DNA from: Piromyces finnis
Taxonomy: Eukaryota; Neocallimastigomycota; Neocallimastigomycetes; Neocallimastigales; Neocallimastigaceae
DNA length: 64,000 nucleotides
Assembly (NCBI GenBank): GCA_002104945.1
Contig: MCFH01000027.1
Location: 215,001 to 279,000 of the forward strand
Direction of reading: 5' to 3'
The position numbers were made by a program, and so were the translations under genes. This document shows positions 32,735 to 49,300 of this stretch, in pieces. How positions within the stretch are numbered: position 1 is the first letter of the stretch; each line of letters begins with the position of its first letter. The notes under the pieces are model-generated. The model was given only the letters and a program-made list of their open reading frames with translations. It did not search any database and was not told where the DNA came from.

Positions 32735-34204
32735 TTAAAGTGGTGGGTTGGCATTTTCAAGACCTTGTTCGAAATGCTTTTGGAACCATTGACCGGCTTC
32801 TGGAGCTGGCTTCATGGCAGTAGCGTGTCCACAGTAACCATCGAAACGCTTAGCACTTTCATCAGAGGTACCATCAGATTCACCAAGTGGTTTAACCCAG
32901 TAGAAAGCATCAAGGTAATCCATACCAGAAACTGGATTGGCTTGTGGTCTGGCACCAATACCAACACCAGTTTGGTTACACCATTCACCTGGGTGGGTAC
33001 GATCGGTCTTGTGACCGTTACGAGAGGTATCTTCAACGAAGTAAACAGACTTAATACCAGCAGAAGTAAAGTCCTTGTACATAGCTTGAATGTATCTCTT
33101 TTCATCTGGGCAAGAGTTCCATTCAGTGTCTGGACCACGAGAAAGAGTTGGGTCTTCCCATGGAGTGTAGTTGGAAACATTGGAAGCGAAACCACGAACC
33201 TTACCTGGAGAACCGGAGGCAATAGCCTTAGAGTAAACCTTACCAGCCTTTTCACGGTTATCATCCCAACCTAACCAGAAGGCGTGACCAATATCAAGGT
33301 ACATAGCAACGTGTGGAAGAACACCAAGCTTCTTAATTAAATAGGCGTGAGCATCTAAGTAGTACTTCTCAGAAGCAGCACAAGCTGGAGTAGATTCAAT
33401 GTTAGTGACCATGTTAGCAAGAGAATCTGGTTCAATAATAAGAACAACTGGTTGAGACTTATAAGTCTTTAACTTTTCTTCAATGACATCAATGTATTCA
33501 GACTTGTAACGAGCAGCATCACTATCGTTAGCGAGAAGTTCACCATTGGAGGCAAGAGCGTGACAATCACGACCTGGTAAATCGTAAACAACGAAAACGG
33601 TTAAGACCTTAGTACTACCACTTTGTTCAGCAAGAGCAGTCTTAAGATTCTTTTCTAACCATTCATTCATGTTCTTGATGGTATCTAACCAAATAGCGTT
33701 AGAGTATTCCTTCATCTTCTTAGCCTTGGCAATAAGAGAAGAGTCAGACATTTGAGCGATGGCACCATCAACTTCAGCAGTGTAGTATGGATTAATGAAG
33801 AACTTAACACCAGCAAATGGGTTACCAGTGATAGTGTATTGTTCACCTGGGGTAACATTACCACCGGAACTGCTGGAACCACCACTGGAACTTCCACCCT
33901 TTTGAATACCACACCAGTTACCGTTTTCAACACCCCAATCACCATCACCATCAGTGTAAACTGGAATAGAAGTAGAAGTACAACATGGGTAACCTAAAGC
34001 TTGAGACCAGCATCCAGCAGATTGACTAGTAGATCCACCAATACCACACCAATTACCATTTTCGACACCCCATTGACCATCACTGTCAGTGTAAACAACA
34101 TTGTTTCCACTGCAACATGGGTATCCTAATCTTTCAGAGAAACAACCTGCAGAAGCCTTAGCGGCAAGAGCAGCAATAGCAGTTAAAGCAAAAGAAGCCT
34201 TCAT
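32735..34204 (-). CDS. cel6: Secreted GH6 cellulase with two N-terminal dockerins (copy 2)
   Basis: This is a 489-residue paralogue of the other three. The signal peptide ends AKASA; dockerin 1 is [11 protein letters not shown]...WCGI and dockerin 2 is [11 protein letters not shown]...WCGI. The linker is Gly/Ser-rich ([15 protein letters not shown]), unlike the Thr/Gly linkers of the others. The GH6 domain keeps [15 protein letters not shown] (Asp260) and ESDGTSD. The dockerin and linker region is the most diverged of the four, while the catalytic domain is close to copies 3 and 4 ([23 protein letters not shown]). The start codon is followed by a canonical signal peptide. Its promoter lacks the 18-nt element of the others, so expression may differ. 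Confidence 0.95.
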   Translation of the reverse strand: MKASFALTAIAALAAKASAGCFSERLGYPCCSGNNVVYTDSDGQWGVENGNWCGIGGSTSQSAGCWSQALGYPCCTSTSIPVYTDGDGDWGVENGNWCGIQKGGSSSGGSSSSGGNVTPGEQYTITGNPFAGVKFFINPYYTAEVDGAIAQMSDSSLIAKAKKMKEYSNAIWLDTIKNMNEWLEKNLKTALAEQSGSTKVLTVFVVYDLPGRDCHALASNGELLANDSDAARYKSEYIDVIEEKLKTYKSQPVVLIIEPDSLANMVTNIESTPACAASEKYYLDAHAYLIKKLGVLPHVAMYLDIGHAFWLGWDDNREKAGKVYSKAIASGSPGKVRGFASNVSNYTPWEDPTLSRGPDTEWNSCPDEKRYIQAMYKDFTSAGIKSVYFVEDTSRNGHKTDRTHPGEWCNQTGVGIGARPQANPVSGMDYLDAFYWVKPLGESDGTSDESAKRFDGYCGHATAMKPAPEAGQWFQKHFEQGLENANPPL

Positions 34205-34295
34205 TTTTAATAAATATTGTACTAATTAAAAAAAATATCTAAATCTATTATATAATTTTTAATTTGATAAAGATAAAAAGGTAGATAATCCTTTT

Positions 34296-34304
34296 GTTTT
34301 TATA
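34296..34304 (-). promoter_or_regulatory. TATA-like box of GH6 copy 2
   Basis: TATAAAAAC on the minus strand, about 90 nt before the start codon. The 18-nt element of the other GH6 promoters is not present in this interval. Confidence 0.4.
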
Positions 34305-37463
<3,159 letters not shown>

Positions 37464-38945
37464 TTAAAGTGGTGGGTTAGCATTTTCAAGACCTTGTTCG
37501 AAGTGCTTTTGGAACCATTGACCGGCTTCTGGAGCTGGCTTCATGGCAGTAGCGTGTCCACAGTAACCATCGAAACGCTTAGCACTAGTATCAGAAGTAC
37601 CATCGGATTCACCGAGTGGCTTAACCCAGTAGAAAGCATCAAGGTAATCCATACCGGAAATTGGGTTGGCTTGTGGTCTAGCACCAATACCAACACCAGT
37701 TTGGTTACACCATTCACCTGGGTGGGTACGATCGGTCTTGTGACCGTTACGAGAAGTATCATCAATGAAGTAAACAGACTTGATACCAGCAGATTTGAAG
37801 TCCTTGTACATGGCTTCAATGTATCTCTTTTCATCTGGACATGGATTCCATTCAGTGTCTGGACCACGAGAAAGAGTTGGGTCTTCCCATGGAGTGTAGT
37901 TAGCAACATTGGAAGCGAAACCACGAACTTGACCTGGAGAACCAGAAGAGATAACCTTAGCGTAAACCTTACCAGCCTTTTCACGGTTATCATCCCAACC
38001 TAACCAGAAGGCGTGACCAATATCAAGGTACATAGCAATGTGTGGAAGAACACCGAGCTTCTTGATTAAGTAAGCGTGACCATCTAAATAGTACTTTTCA
38101 GAGTCACGACAAGCTGGAGTAGAGTCGAGGTTAGTGACCATGTTAGCAAGAGAATCTGGTTCAACAATAAGAACAACTGGTTGAGACTTGTAAGTCTTTA
38201 ACTTTTCTTCAATGACATCAATGTATTCAGACTTGTAACGAGCCCAGTCACCATCATTGGCAAGAAGTTCACCATTGGAGGCAAGAGCGTGACAATCACG
38301 ACCTGGTAAATCGTAAACAACGAAAACGGTTAAGACAGTCTTACCAGTTTCATTTTGTTCAGCAAGAGCGTACTTAAGATTCTTTTCTAACCATTCATTC
38401 ATGTTGTTAATGGTATCTAACCAAATAGCGTTAGAGTATTCCTTCATCTTCTTAGCCTTGGCAATAAGAGAAGAGTTAGACATTTGAGCGATGGCAGCAT
38501 CAACTTCAGCAGTGTAGTATGGATTAATAAATAATTTATGACCAGCGAATGGGTTACCAGAGTGAGTGTATTGAGCACCAATAGTAAGGTCACCAGTACC
38601 AGTACTTCCAGTGTTACCAGTGGTAGAACCACTACCAGAAACAATACCGCACCAGTCACCATTTTCAACACCCCAATCACCATCGTTATCGGTGTAAACA
38701 GCAGTAGAAGTAGTCTTACAACAAGAGTAACCTAAAGCTTGAGCCCAGCAAGCAGCTTGTTGAGAAGCCTTTGGAATACCACACCAGTTACCATTTTCAA
38801 CACCCCATTCACCATCATTATCGGTGAACCAAACTTGGGCAGAGCTAGAAGAACAGCATGGATAACCTAAATTTTGGGACCAACAAGCAGCAGAAGCCTT
38901 AGCGGCAAAAGCAGTAATAGCAGTTAAAGCAATAGAAGCTTTCAT
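37464..38945 (-). CDS. cel6: Secreted GH6 cellulase with two N-terminal dockerins (copy 3)
   Basis: This is a 493-residue protein with signal peptide, two dockerins (GYPCC...WCGIP and GYSCC...WCGIV), a Thr/Gly linker ([15 protein letters not shown]) and a GH6 domain with [15 protein letters not shown] and ESDGTSD. The protein differs from copy 4 only at residue 13 (Phe here, Leu there). The nucleotide sequence over the compared parts is likewise near identical. The identity stops at the start codon and a few bases past the stop codon. The gene points away from copy 4, with their promoters in the 2.4-kb interval between them. Role and fold are as for copy 1. Confidence 0.95.
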   Translation of the reverse strand: MKASIALTAITAFAAKASAACWSQNLGYPCCSSSSAQVWFTDNDGEWGVENGNWCGIPKASQQAACWAQALGYSCCKTTSTAVYTDNDGDWGVENGDWCGIVSGSGSTTGNTGSTGTGDLTIGAQYTHSGNPFAGHKLFINPYYTAEVDAAIAQMSNSSLIAKAKKMKEYSNAIWLDTINNMNEWLEKNLKYALAEQNETGKTVLTVFVVYDLPGRDCHALASNGELLANDGDWARYKSEYIDVIEEKLKTYKSQPVVLIVEPDSLANMVTNLDSTPACRDSEKYYLDGHAYLIKKLGVLPHIAMYLDIGHAFWLGWDDNREKAGKVYAKVISSGSPGQVRGFASNVANYTPWEDPTLSRGPDTEWNPCPDEKRYIEAMYKDFKSAGIKSVYFIDDTSRNGHKTDRTHPGEWCNQTGVGIGARPQANPISGMDYLDAFYWVKPLGESDGTSDTSAKRFDGYCGHATAMKPAPEAGQWFQKHFEQGLENANPPL

Positions 38946-39031
38946 TTTTTTTTAATTAGTTTTTTTTTTAAATTTAAAAACTTAAGGTAATATGAATATT
39001 TTTTTATTTTTTTTTTTAACAAGTTACAATT

Positions 39032-39123
39032 ATTTTCTTCCAGAGAAAATAGATTATTAATTATTTCAATAATTAATAGTTTTAAATTAAAATAAAAAAA
39101 GGAATAAAATTGTTCTATTTATA
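39032..39123 (-). promoter_or_regulatory. Core promoter of GH6 copy 3 with shared 18-nt element
   Basis: A TATA-like TATAAATAG lies at 39123-39115 and TTTTCTCTGGAAGAAAAT at 39049-39032, 86 nt before the start codon. The 18 nt are identical to those at copies 1 and 4, although the surrounding sequence is unrelated. Confidence 0.65.
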
Positions 39124-41056
39124 TTCTTATGTATTTCTTTATTTGATCATTTATACTTTAGTATATACATTAACAATAATATTATTAAAAGTAACAGATA
39201 AACTTTATTATAATAAAATAAAACAATACATATTAATAATTTGAGTTTAAAGCTTTATATTTATTTAATATTAATTTATTCACCAGTCGGAATATATATA
39301 TTGTTTTCTATTGTTAAAATTTTAGTTTTTATATATTAATTTAGGTTTTAGTAAAGTAGACAAAAATTATTTGACCAATAATAAACCCCGGATTTTAATA
39401 GATTATAAATTACCTAATAAAGTTTATTTAATATAAAACTACTAATTAAAAAAAAAAAAAACATTTTTTTTTAATCTATTCTATTATCTATTATTTGTTT
39501 ATTTGTATATTTTATATTTTCATTTTGTAAGGTAGGAAAATAAATGCTTTTTTTTTCTTTTCTTTTTTAAAAAAATGTGACATAGGTAAGGCTTTAAAAA
39601 ACAATAAAAAACAAATACAAATTTCCATAAAAAAGATAATAGGATATAATTGTATACTTTAATTAGAGAAATCTTATGAATATTCAATACCATAACTAGA
39701 AATCTCCTATTACAACGTATAAATAAAATAAATACATTCATAAAAATTTTTTGTATGGGGGACAAATATATATTTAAAATGAAAATATTAATATTTATTA
39801 GATAATATTTAGATGTGTCTTATTTTACATTTTAATTTTATTTATATTATTACTATTATACTATTATATTATACTATTATATATATTGATTTTTTTATTT
39901 CAGTTTACATTAATAAAACTGAAACAAAACTATATAGAATTAACATAAATTATATGTATAACATAATCAATATGATTATACTCATTGTATTCCATCTTTA
40001 TATGATTTTTATATATTTTTATATATATAATTTCCTATTCTAATGACTCATTAATTTATTATAATGAAGTCTTTATTACATAAAATAACAGTTTTCTATT
40101 TTCGGGGATGTGATTATTTTTCACATACAACAAAGATATTTATATATCTTATAAAAGATAAAGACAAATAATACAAATAAAAAAAATTATTAAATTAATA
40201 TATTTAATAAGTAATAAATGTTTAAGAGTTAACATGTTTTTTTTATTTAAAGAATAAAAACATATACTTCTTTATTGATTTATTATTTAATAATGTGAGT
40301 AAAATTTTTAACAATGTCAATTTTAATTTATTAATATTTATTCTACTTAATAAATGTTTCATATTAATTAAACTATTAAATAGTGATAGTTTTTTTTTTT
40401 TTTTTTTTTTTTTTGATAATGAATATATTATTCATTAAATCATTTTTTTTATTATGTATTATGTCATGGGAAATGAATTAAAATGTTATGCTTTAAATTT
40501 TTAATCTTAAGTTTAAAATGTGGTATATATATTAATTTATCATGATTAATTGATATACAAATATATTGTAATAGTAGTAATATTCAATATTAGTAGTTAC
40601 TATAGTATTTTAATCTATATTATTTCATTCATTGATATCTTTCCATGACTAAATATTAATAGAAGGTTATGAAAATTCAATAAATGAATAAATAAAAAAC
40701 AATCAATATATTGTAATTAAATATTATTATATAAATTATATATTCCAAATTAAATTATACTATTTTATATCATTAATATATTTAAATTTTATTAGTAGTC
40801 ATCATCTCTATAACCTTTTCATTTTTTATATAGTTTATCAAAATAAAAAAAAAAAAATAGTTGAAATAAAAAGAAAAAGTTATTATTTATATTGAATAAA
40901 GTTTTGTTTTATTGAAGGTTTATGAAGGTTTAATGGAGAATATAAAATATTTTAATTAATTTACTTGAAATAAGGTTCATTTTTTAATTTAAGTTTATTT
41001 AATTTTGTAAAACTTTATAATTACTAATTTTAATATAGAATAATGAATAATGATTA

Positions 41057-41087
<31 letters not shown>

Positions 41088-41196
41088 TTAATATATTATT
41101 TTAATTTATTAATATAATATACGGTTAATATGTAATACTTTATATATTTCATATTGTTATTTCATTACTATTATTGTATTATTTTTTTTATTAGCA
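39124..41196. other. Intergenic region between divergent GH6 copies 3 and 4
   Basis: AT-rich with T tracts near 40392-40413 and 41059-41085. Weak ORFs at 39520-39765 and 39813-40043 have the hydrophobic, low-complexity composition of random AT-rich DNA and I do not accept them. Confidence 0.5.
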
Positions 41197-41275
41197 TATA
41201 AAAGATAATAATTCTTTTTTTTTTTTATTTTATTTTTTATTTTTTAAATAAAAAAAATTTTCTCTGGAAGAAAAT
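41197..41275 (+). promoter_or_regulatory. Core promoter of GH6 copy 4 with shared 18-nt element
   Basis: A TATA box TATAAAAG lies at 41197-41204 and TTTTCTCTGGAAGAAAAT at 41258-41275, 68 nt before the start codon. Confidence 0.65.
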
Positions 41276-41343
41276 TACTTATTAATTGAACTATTAAATT
41301 ATTTTTAATTTTTTTTTGTTAATAGATTATTATATTATTGAAA

Positions 41344-42825
41344 ATGAAAGCTTCTATTGCTTTAACTGCTATTACTGCTCTTGCCGCTAAGGCTTCTGCT
41401 GCTTGTTGGTCCCAAAATTTAGGTTATCCATGCTGTTCTTCTAGCTCTGCCCAAGTTTGGTTCACCGATAATGATGGTGAATGGGGTGTTGAAAATGGTA
41501 ACTGGTGTGGTATTCCAAAGGCTTCTCAACAAGCTGCTTGCTGGGCTCAAGCTTTAGGTTACTCTTGTTGTAAGACTACTTCTACTGCTGTTTACACCGA
41601 TAACGATGGTGATTGGGGTGTTGAAAATGGTGACTGGTGCGGTATTGTTTCTGGTAGTGGTTCTACCACTGGTAACACTGGAAGTACTGGTACTGGTGAC
41701 CTTACTATTGGTGCTCAATACACTCACTCTGGTAACCCATTCGCTGGTCATAAATTATTTATTAATCCATACTACACTGCTGAAGTTGATGCTGCCATCG
41801 CTCAAATGTCTAACTCTTCTCTTATTGCCAAGGCTAAGAAGATGAAGGAATACTCTAACGCTATTTGGTTAGATACCATTAACAACATGAATGAATGGTT
41901 AGAAAAGAATCTTAAGTACGCTCTTGCTGAACAAAATGAAACTGGTAAGACTGTCTTAACCGTTTTCGTTGTTTACGATTTACCAGGTCGTGATTGTCAC
42001 GCTCTTGCCTCCAATGGTGAACTTCTTGCCAATGATGGTGACTGGGCTCGTTACAAGTCTGAATACATTGATGTCATTGAAGAAAAGTTAAAGACTTACA
42101 AGTCTCAACCAGTTGTTCTTATTGTTGAACCAGATTCTCTTGCTAACATGGTCACTAACCTCGACTCTACTCCAGCTTGTCGTGACTCTGAAAAGTACTA
42201 TTTAGATGGTCACGCTTACTTAATCAAGAAGCTCGGTGTTCTTCCACACATTGCTATGTACCTTGATATTGGTCACGCCTTCTGGTTAGGTTGGGATGAT
42301 AACCGTGAAAAGGCTGGTAAGGTTTACGCTAAGGTTATCTCTTCTGGTTCTCCAGGTCAAGTTCGTGGTTTCGCTTCCAATGTTGCTAACTACACTCCAT
42401 GGGAAGACCCAACTCTTTCTCGTGGTCCAGACACTGAATGGAATCCATGTCCAGATGAAAAGAGATACATTGAAGCCATGTACAAGGACTTCAAATCTGC
42501 TGGTATCAAGTCTGTTTACTTCATTGATGATACTTCTCGTAACGGTCACAAGACCGATCGTACCCACCCAGGTGAATGGTGTAACCAAACTGGTGTTGGT
42601 ATTGGTGCTAGACCACAAGCCAACCCAATTTCCGGTATGGATTACCTTGATGCTTTCTACTGGGTTAAGCCACTCGGTGAATCCGATGGTACTTCTGATA
42701 CTAGTGCTAAGCGTTTCGATGGTTACTGTGGACACGCTACTGCCATGAAGCCAGCTCCAGAAGCCGGTCAATGGTTCCAAAAGCACTTCGAACAAGGTCT
42801 TGAAAATGCTAACCCACCACTTTAA
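41344..42825 (+). CDS. cel6: Secreted GH6 cellulase with two N-terminal dockerins (copy 4)
   Basis: This is a 493-residue protein, identical to copy 3 except Leu13 for Phe13. I start at ATG 41344, which gives the same MKASIALT start as the other copies; an in-frame TTG two codons upstream is not a credible start. Signal peptide, two dockerins, linker and GH6 domain with [15 protein letters not shown] and ESDGTSD are as in copy 3. It forms a 1482-bp inverted repeat with copy 3, separated by 2398 bp. Immediately outside the coding region the 5' and 3' flanks of the two genes are unrelated, apart from the 18-nt promoter element. Confidence 0.95.
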   Translation: MKASIALTAITALAAKASAACWSQNLGYPCCSSSSAQVWFTDNDGEWGVENGNWCGIPKASQQAACWAQALGYSCCKTTSTAVYTDNDGDWGVENGDWCGIVSGSGSTTGNTGSTGTGDLTIGAQYTHSGNPFAGHKLFINPYYTAEVDAAIAQMSNSSLIAKAKKMKEYSNAIWLDTINNMNEWLEKNLKYALAEQNETGKTVLTVFVVYDLPGRDCHALASNGELLANDGDWARYKSEYIDVIEEKLKTYKSQPVVLIVEPDSLANMVTNLDSTPACRDSEKYYLDGHAYLIKKLGVLPHIAMYLDIGHAFWLGWDDNREKAGKVYAKVISSGSPGQVRGFASNVANYTPWEDPTLSRGPDTEWNPCPDEKRYIEAMYKDFKSAGIKSVYFIDDTSRNGHKTDRTHPGEWCNQTGVGIGARPQANPISGMDYLDAFYWVKPLGESDGTSDTSAKRFDGYCGHATAMKPAPEAGQWFQKHFEQGLENANPPL

Positions 42826-43373
42826 ATAAATGATAATATAATTGAATAAATACAATATAAATAAAAAATACATGTAATTAAATATATATATATATTTACA
42901 AACATATTATTATAAAACCATTATTTAACCTAATAAAATAAAAATTTTTATTGAAAATTAATTTTCTTTTTTTTTTTTTTATTATTGTTTATTTATTTAT
43001 AAATAATAATAAGATTATTCAAGTAATATTATACTATAGAAAGCATCATTTTTAAATAGTTTAAGTTTTAAAAGAAGGAAAGTATATTTAGTATTTTATG
43101 AAGATTAAAATAAAATTTGAAAATGTTTTTTTAGGTTGATTTTTATTGGCTTATTATTATTTATTTAAATTTTTTTTAGCATTAAAAAATGATAAAATTT
43201 TAAATAATTATTTTCTAATTTTTTTTTTTAAATATTATTTTAATTAAAAATATATATATATATATAAGATCAAAAGAATTCTCTTTTTTTTTTTTATTTC
43301 ATTTTATAATAATAAAAATATTGATAATAATAATAATAACAAGCAATTAACAAAAACAATATTAGCCATAATA
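42826..43373. other. Spacer between GH6 copy 4 and a small gene
   Basis: AT-rich sequence containing the 3' flank of the cellulase gene and the probable promoter of the next gene. A TA dinucleotide run is near 43251-43266. No ORF is present. Confidence 0.5.
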
Positions 43374-46300
43374 ATGAAAAAATTAAGTAAAGTAAAGAAA
43401 AACGAATTTTCAAAAAACTTAAAGAAGAAAGAGACCATTATATGCACTTATTTTCATTTAAATAAGTAATATGGAGTAGTTCACCTTAATATATAAATAA
43501 TATATAATACTATTTTATATTTATTTTAATAATTCGTCCCTCTTGGGAACGTGCCTTCATTTATTTAATAAATGTAGTTTCTCAAGGGGGTCTACTCATG
43601 CTCATGGTACTGAGAGAGTAGAAAGAATTAAATCCAAGTATTGCGCAATGGATGCTTGGTGCCCTCTTAGGAATGTGCCTTCATTTATTTAATAAATGTA
43701 ATTTCTCAAGGGGGTCTACTCATGCTCATGGTACTGAGAGAGTAGAAAGAATTAAATCCAAGCATTGCGCAATGGATGCTTGGTTAGTCTTCAAGGGAAA
43801 ATTATTAGGACTAAGCTCATGGTACTGAGCGATTAAAAAACATTTTATTCATCAAATTTAAGTATTTGATGAATAAGTGAATGTTTGATTTTTCAGGTAA
43901 GTTTGTATAGTATTTAATTAGAAGAGTAATACATTTTGTTGCTGTATTTTTTCTTTTATTCATGTATTCATGTAGTACTACTCTTCTCTTGTAAGAATCC
44001 AATGTAGTCAACTTTAGCATTTGCATTGTACTTTTATATTCATGTAGCTATTGTTGTATTGTTTCTTGTAAGAGACTGATTCACTCTACATCATGTAAAA
44101 ATACTATTCACAAGCTTTCTGGTGTCGACATTCTTGATTCAAATTTTTTACCAATTTAAATATTTAATGAAAAGTAAAGTCAAACAATTTTAGTGTCAAA
44201 AAGTGAATCGAATTTACTAACAACAAACCAAAACTAGAATTTTTAAAGAAAATTTACAACTAGAATTCAAAAAAAAAGAAACTTTAAACAAAGCATCGTA
44301 ACAATTTTTGTACTATCCAGTACTTTTAAGAAGAGAGAGAGAGACAGATTTTTTCCATATACGTTATATTTGTAATTTTTATTAGTATTTATTTTATATT
44401 CAATATTTTTTAATTAGAATTTATTATCATGTCAGTCCTTTATATTAAAGATAAGAATTATATCAGACGTGGTACCCGGTCTTATGGTATCCCCTTAGAT
44501 GATATTCGCTCCTTCTTTATCCGTGGTATTCGATCATGGTCAGTAAATATGCTATGGGAAAAACTCGAGGTTATTCTAGAAGATAAATTTAATTCAGTTA
44601 TTAGTGTTAAATATTTTCAGACTTTCAATGATCACTTTTTCTTAGTCAAGGTTCATGGTTCATCAAAAGATTGTATTAAAATCTTACACATGTTAAAGAA
44701 GAAACTTTCAGTTACCTCAATTTCCTTTTCAGCTCGTAGTAGAAGGAATCACAAATACACTTTTTCCACTCTCAAACGTAAAATTTTAGTTTCTAATAAA
44801 CATCAACATTCTATTCAACAATTATTTCAACAATCAGTTCAACAATCTCATCAACAATCCGATCTTCAACAAGATCTTCAACAAGATCTTCAACAAGTTT
44901 CCCATCATGAAAATATTCCAGATCTACAGCAAACACAATTTCAATCTCAACATTCAACAATTAATTCTAATAGCTCTATCAACTCTGCTAACAGTTCAAT
45001 AGTTGATAGTTCTTCAGTTTCACAGCCATCTAGTAATAGTTCTACTTATTCCTCTGATGCATCATCCATTAATAATGATGACCTTGATAATAATAATAAC
45101 AGCAACGATTCTTCCTCATCCATCAAGCCTGATAACTTTTCTTTTTGTCTTAGTTGGAACACTAATGGGTGGAATCATGAAAAGAGAGATAGTATTAGCT
45201 ATTTCACAGCTATTTTCAAACCATTATTTTTATGTTTCCAAGAAACTGGTAATGGTTCTGGATCGAATACAGATTATCCTTGTCGTGTTACTTTGCGAAA
45301 CTATAGACACTTTTTCAAGAAAGCTGATGAATCAGTTCCTGGAATGAGAGGTTTATATTTAGGTTTTCACAATTCGTGTCAAGCCTCACTTGAAAACTTC
45401 TCTGGAAAGTATATTATTTCTATTTATACTTTTAGTCTCTGGAATAGATTCAAATGCTCGATTGGAAATGTTTATATGCCTCATAGTCATCACAACATCT
45501 ATGTTGATCATGCAAAGTTAGAAGTTCGCTTGTGGTTACAAACTCATTCATCCCATCCATCGATTCTTGTTGGTGATTTTAATATGTCTAAAGTAAAATT
45601 ATCCAACTGGTTATCAACTAATGGATTAGGAGATTGGGAAATTCTTCCGCTTAGAGGGTCTACTATCTCTTGGACTCGAGGTGATCAATCTTCCGACATT
45701 GACCATGCTCTTATCAATTCGAAGATGAAAGATCTTATTCACTCAGGATCATTTATAAATAATTTTTATCCTGTATCAGACCATAAGCCACTTCTTATTA
45801 ATGGTAAAATTATTCCTATGGAAGATTTTTCTAATGACTTTAATGTTCCTAAGAAAATTCTGAAATGGAATAGATTAAAATGTATTGAGGAAAAGGAATC
45901 TATTCTCAGTCATAATAAATTCCAAATACTTTCAGCAAAATTCAACGATCCTAATGTTTCAACAGATGAACTTTCCAAAGAGTTTACTTCAACTGCTTTT
46001 TCAATTGCAGACGAGCTCAGTATTACTTCAGCAAATAATGTTATAAAGTCTTCATTTCATATTTCACAACAAATTTTTAATCTTCAAAAAATCAAAATGA
46101 AGTTGTATAAGAGATTTAAAAAAGAAAGAATTTATGATATAGATGAATTTATTAAAAGAATTAAAATCTACCGTAAGCTCATTGATTACATCCACAAAAG
46201 ATGTAATGAATTTAGGAAACAAGAATATCTTCATTGGATTAAAACAGGATGTGAGTATATGAAGAGTCATAATCCTAAGAAGGCCTGGAAATGGATCAAG

Positions 46301-49300
46301 AAAACTGCAAAAATTGGAAAAGATTCTTTCTTTATTGCTCAACCAATTAAAAATAAAAATGGAGAATTAGTTGTTGCTACGGAAGAACAACTAGAAGTGT
46401 GGCATGATCATTTCGAAAATCTTGCATCAGACCCAAGTGGTGTAAGTCTTGATTTGGAGCATTGGTATGAAGAACCAATGAATAAACGTTTTTCACTTCC
46501 TATGCTTGATGAGTGGGATATCAACCAAGATATTAGTATTGATGAAGTCAAGTCAGCTATCCTCTCTACTCCAAATTATAAAGCATCAGGTCCAGATGGT
46601 ATTCCAATTGAATTTTACAAAGCATTAATTCCATCAAGTAATGATTCTAATAATGCTACAGGTAATAATTCTTCTGGTAATACTACTTCAGATAATGACG
46701 CTCATGGTTTAAATTTTATTCTTAAATTATTTAACCGTATTTGGGATGGAGATTTCCCCAACTCATGGAATGAATCCAGTATTGTTTCTATTCCTAAGAA
46801 GGGAGATTTGACAGATTGTGATAACTATCGAGGTATATCACTTATCAATAATGGTATTAAGTTGATCTCCAAAATTGTCACCACTAGAATCTCAGAATAT
46901 GGTCTAAAGAATAATTTCATTAGACCTGAACAATTTGGTTTTCGAAAAAAGGAAGAAAGTATCAGTCTTTTCATTTCAATCCAAGAAATATGCCGTAGAC
47001 GTCAATTAGATAATAAAGAGACATATTTGGCCTTTTTAGATCTCAGGAAAGCATACGATTCAGTCCCAATCGGTAATATTCTCCATAAATTAGATTGTTT
47101 AGGAATCCGAGGTAAGAGTTTACAATTTATCAAAAATTTATATTTAACATCTAAGGCTAATGTCAAATTAGATGGACAATTCTCGAAATCTTTTGATGTG
47201 AAGAAAGGAGTCCGTCAAGGTTGCCCTCTTTCTCCTATTCTCTTTAATCTCTTTATTAATGATATATTTAAAGAGTGTGAAGATCTCGGAGTTAGTTTAG
47301 GTGACACTCGATGCTGTGGTGGACTTTTTGCAGATGATATAGTTATTTGTGCTCCAACAAGAGGATGCTTAAAAAAGATGCTTAGAAGAGTTAATGAATG
47401 GGCCTTGTATAATGAAATGGAATTTGGTATCCAGAAATGTTCAACGATGGTGATTCGTCCTGAATCAATAGAAAATCAGAACAAGAGAGATCCAACATTT
47501 TACTTAGCAGGACAACCCATTCCAACTACTGATTGTTATACTTATCTTGGTGTTCCATTTGATAAGAATTTGTCCCTTAAACCAGTAATTAAAGTTCTTA
47601 ATAACAAGGTTTTGAAAGGACTTTTCTCAGTCAGTAAATTCTTAAGAAATCCTAATATTCCTATTCCTTTCAAAAAACTAGTACTTAACTCTCAAGTGAT
47701 TAGCAGAGTTTCATACTTTGCACCATTACTTGGATCCAACAAAGCTAGGTCTAGGATTGCTCTGAAGCATGTTAACAAAGGAATACGATGGGTTGCCGGA
47801 GTTCATAAAGCCGTATCGTTTATATCTTTATACTCTATCTCAAAAGATTTGAATATTCCTCCATTGTCAGCCAAATGTGCGTTAGCTCAGGTTAGATGTT
47901 TTAACAAATGGAAAAACTCAAATTGTATTATCTCACACCTTGTCAATTACATTCCTAAATTTAGAAAATACACGTGGTGCAAATCAAGTAGGACACTTGA
48001 AAAAAAACTAAAGAAGCATGGAGATGTTAAAGCAGTTAAAAACTTTTATTGGAAAGATCTCAAAGGGAATTCAATCAAAGCGCAATATTATGATGATAAT
48101 AAATTTATTGAAACTAAAGATTTTATTAAATTATGTTATGAGTACCCAGAGTTTGCCTATGGCTTCTACTGGCTATTGAAAGCAAGAAGCGGATACAAGT
48201 TGGATGCTAGAGTTGCCAAAGCTGCTAAATTTGTTGATCCAGTTTGTCCTAACTACTGTCCATGTTGCAAGTGTGGAGATCAAAGTATTAAACATTGGTT
48301 ATTAGATTGTCCAACATTTAGAGATATCCGTATTAAACATTATGATTCCATAGTCCAGCTATTAAATTTTTTCAGTCAACGTAATTCCAATAGTCCTATC
48401 AATAATAATGAAATTGATAATATCAGTAGAGATAGCAATAACAGTAATAGTAATAGTAACAATAATAATTATAACAATAGTAATAATAACAATAGTAGTA
48501 ATAGTAATAATAGAAATAGTAATAATAACAATAGTAGTAATAGAAATAATAATATTAATAATGATAGCAATAGTGAAGATAATAATTCTAATTTAGATAG
48601 TAATTTAGTTAATGATAGTAATAGTTCTAATAATCCGGTGAATATTAATGTGTATGATTATTCTAGTGTGTGCAGTAAAATATTTAAATTCCTTCTTGGG
48701 GGAAGAAGTTTTAACAATATTAATTACAATTCAAGGGAATGGAAAGAACTTTGTAAGCGTCAGATTCAATCTGGTACTAATGAAGGAACACCATTCTTGA
48801 CGGTAACCGCGGAACTTCTAACCAAAATCATGCCTTTTGCTATTGGCCAGCAATGGTCAATGTTCAAAAGGTTTGAAGCAACATCCAAGAGCGTCAATGC
48901 TGAAGAAACAGTAAGACAGGCCAGGAGGGCCAGCGCAACCAATGGAGATCATAATTTTGTTCCATGACAAAATTTTGATCTTTGGCTCGGTGTCCCATTG
49001 GAAGTCAAATACAATTATTATACTTTAGTATGATAGTGGCTTTCTTACTTTAATTAAAATTACTAGAATACATTATACCCAATTTTTATTCATTTGTGTT
49101 TATTAAACATATTTTTTTTTATTTTTATTTATTTTTAATTTTTTATTACATGTATTATAATTTTAATTAAATTAATAATAAAGTTTAAAATATTTGATGC
49201 CGTTAAAAAAAAAAAAAAAAAAAAATTAATAATTCGTAATTAACAACTATGTATATAAATTTATATATTTCTAAATAATAAAATAAAAAAAAGTAATAAG

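Larger units (their letters stand above)
43538..49225 (+). mobile_element. Full-length, apparently intact non-LTR retrotransposon (LINE)
   Basis: This 5688-bp element has an 891-nt 5' UTR with tandem monomers, one uninterrupted ORF of 1512 codons, a 3' UTR and a poly(A) tail (49206-49225), flanked by a 12-bp target-site duplication. This is the product expected of target-primed reverse transcription. Intact ORF, intact 5' end and perfect duplication indicate recent transposition. A truncated sister copy lies at 24808-27505 on the other strand. Confidence 0.93.

Noticed and set aside
39520-40043. Two short ORFs between GH6 copies 3 and 4
   Set aside because: Composition is that of random AT-rich sequence (Ile, Tyr, Phe, Lys runs); no domain, no conserved start context.
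41338-41343. Upstream TTG start for GH6 copy 4
   Set aside because: The ATG at 41344 gives the same N-terminus as the paralogues, and TTG is not an expected start in fungi.
43538-43783. Hammerhead ribozyme in the LINE monomers
   Set aside because: CTGAGAG...GAAA is present near 43610, but the invariant CTGANGA core is not satisfied. An HDV-like fold could not be confirmed by eye.
43817-44026. 69-codon minus-strand ORF in the LINE 5' UTR
   Set aside because: It overlaps the structured 5' UTR of the LINE, has no recognisable domain and no support from neighbours.
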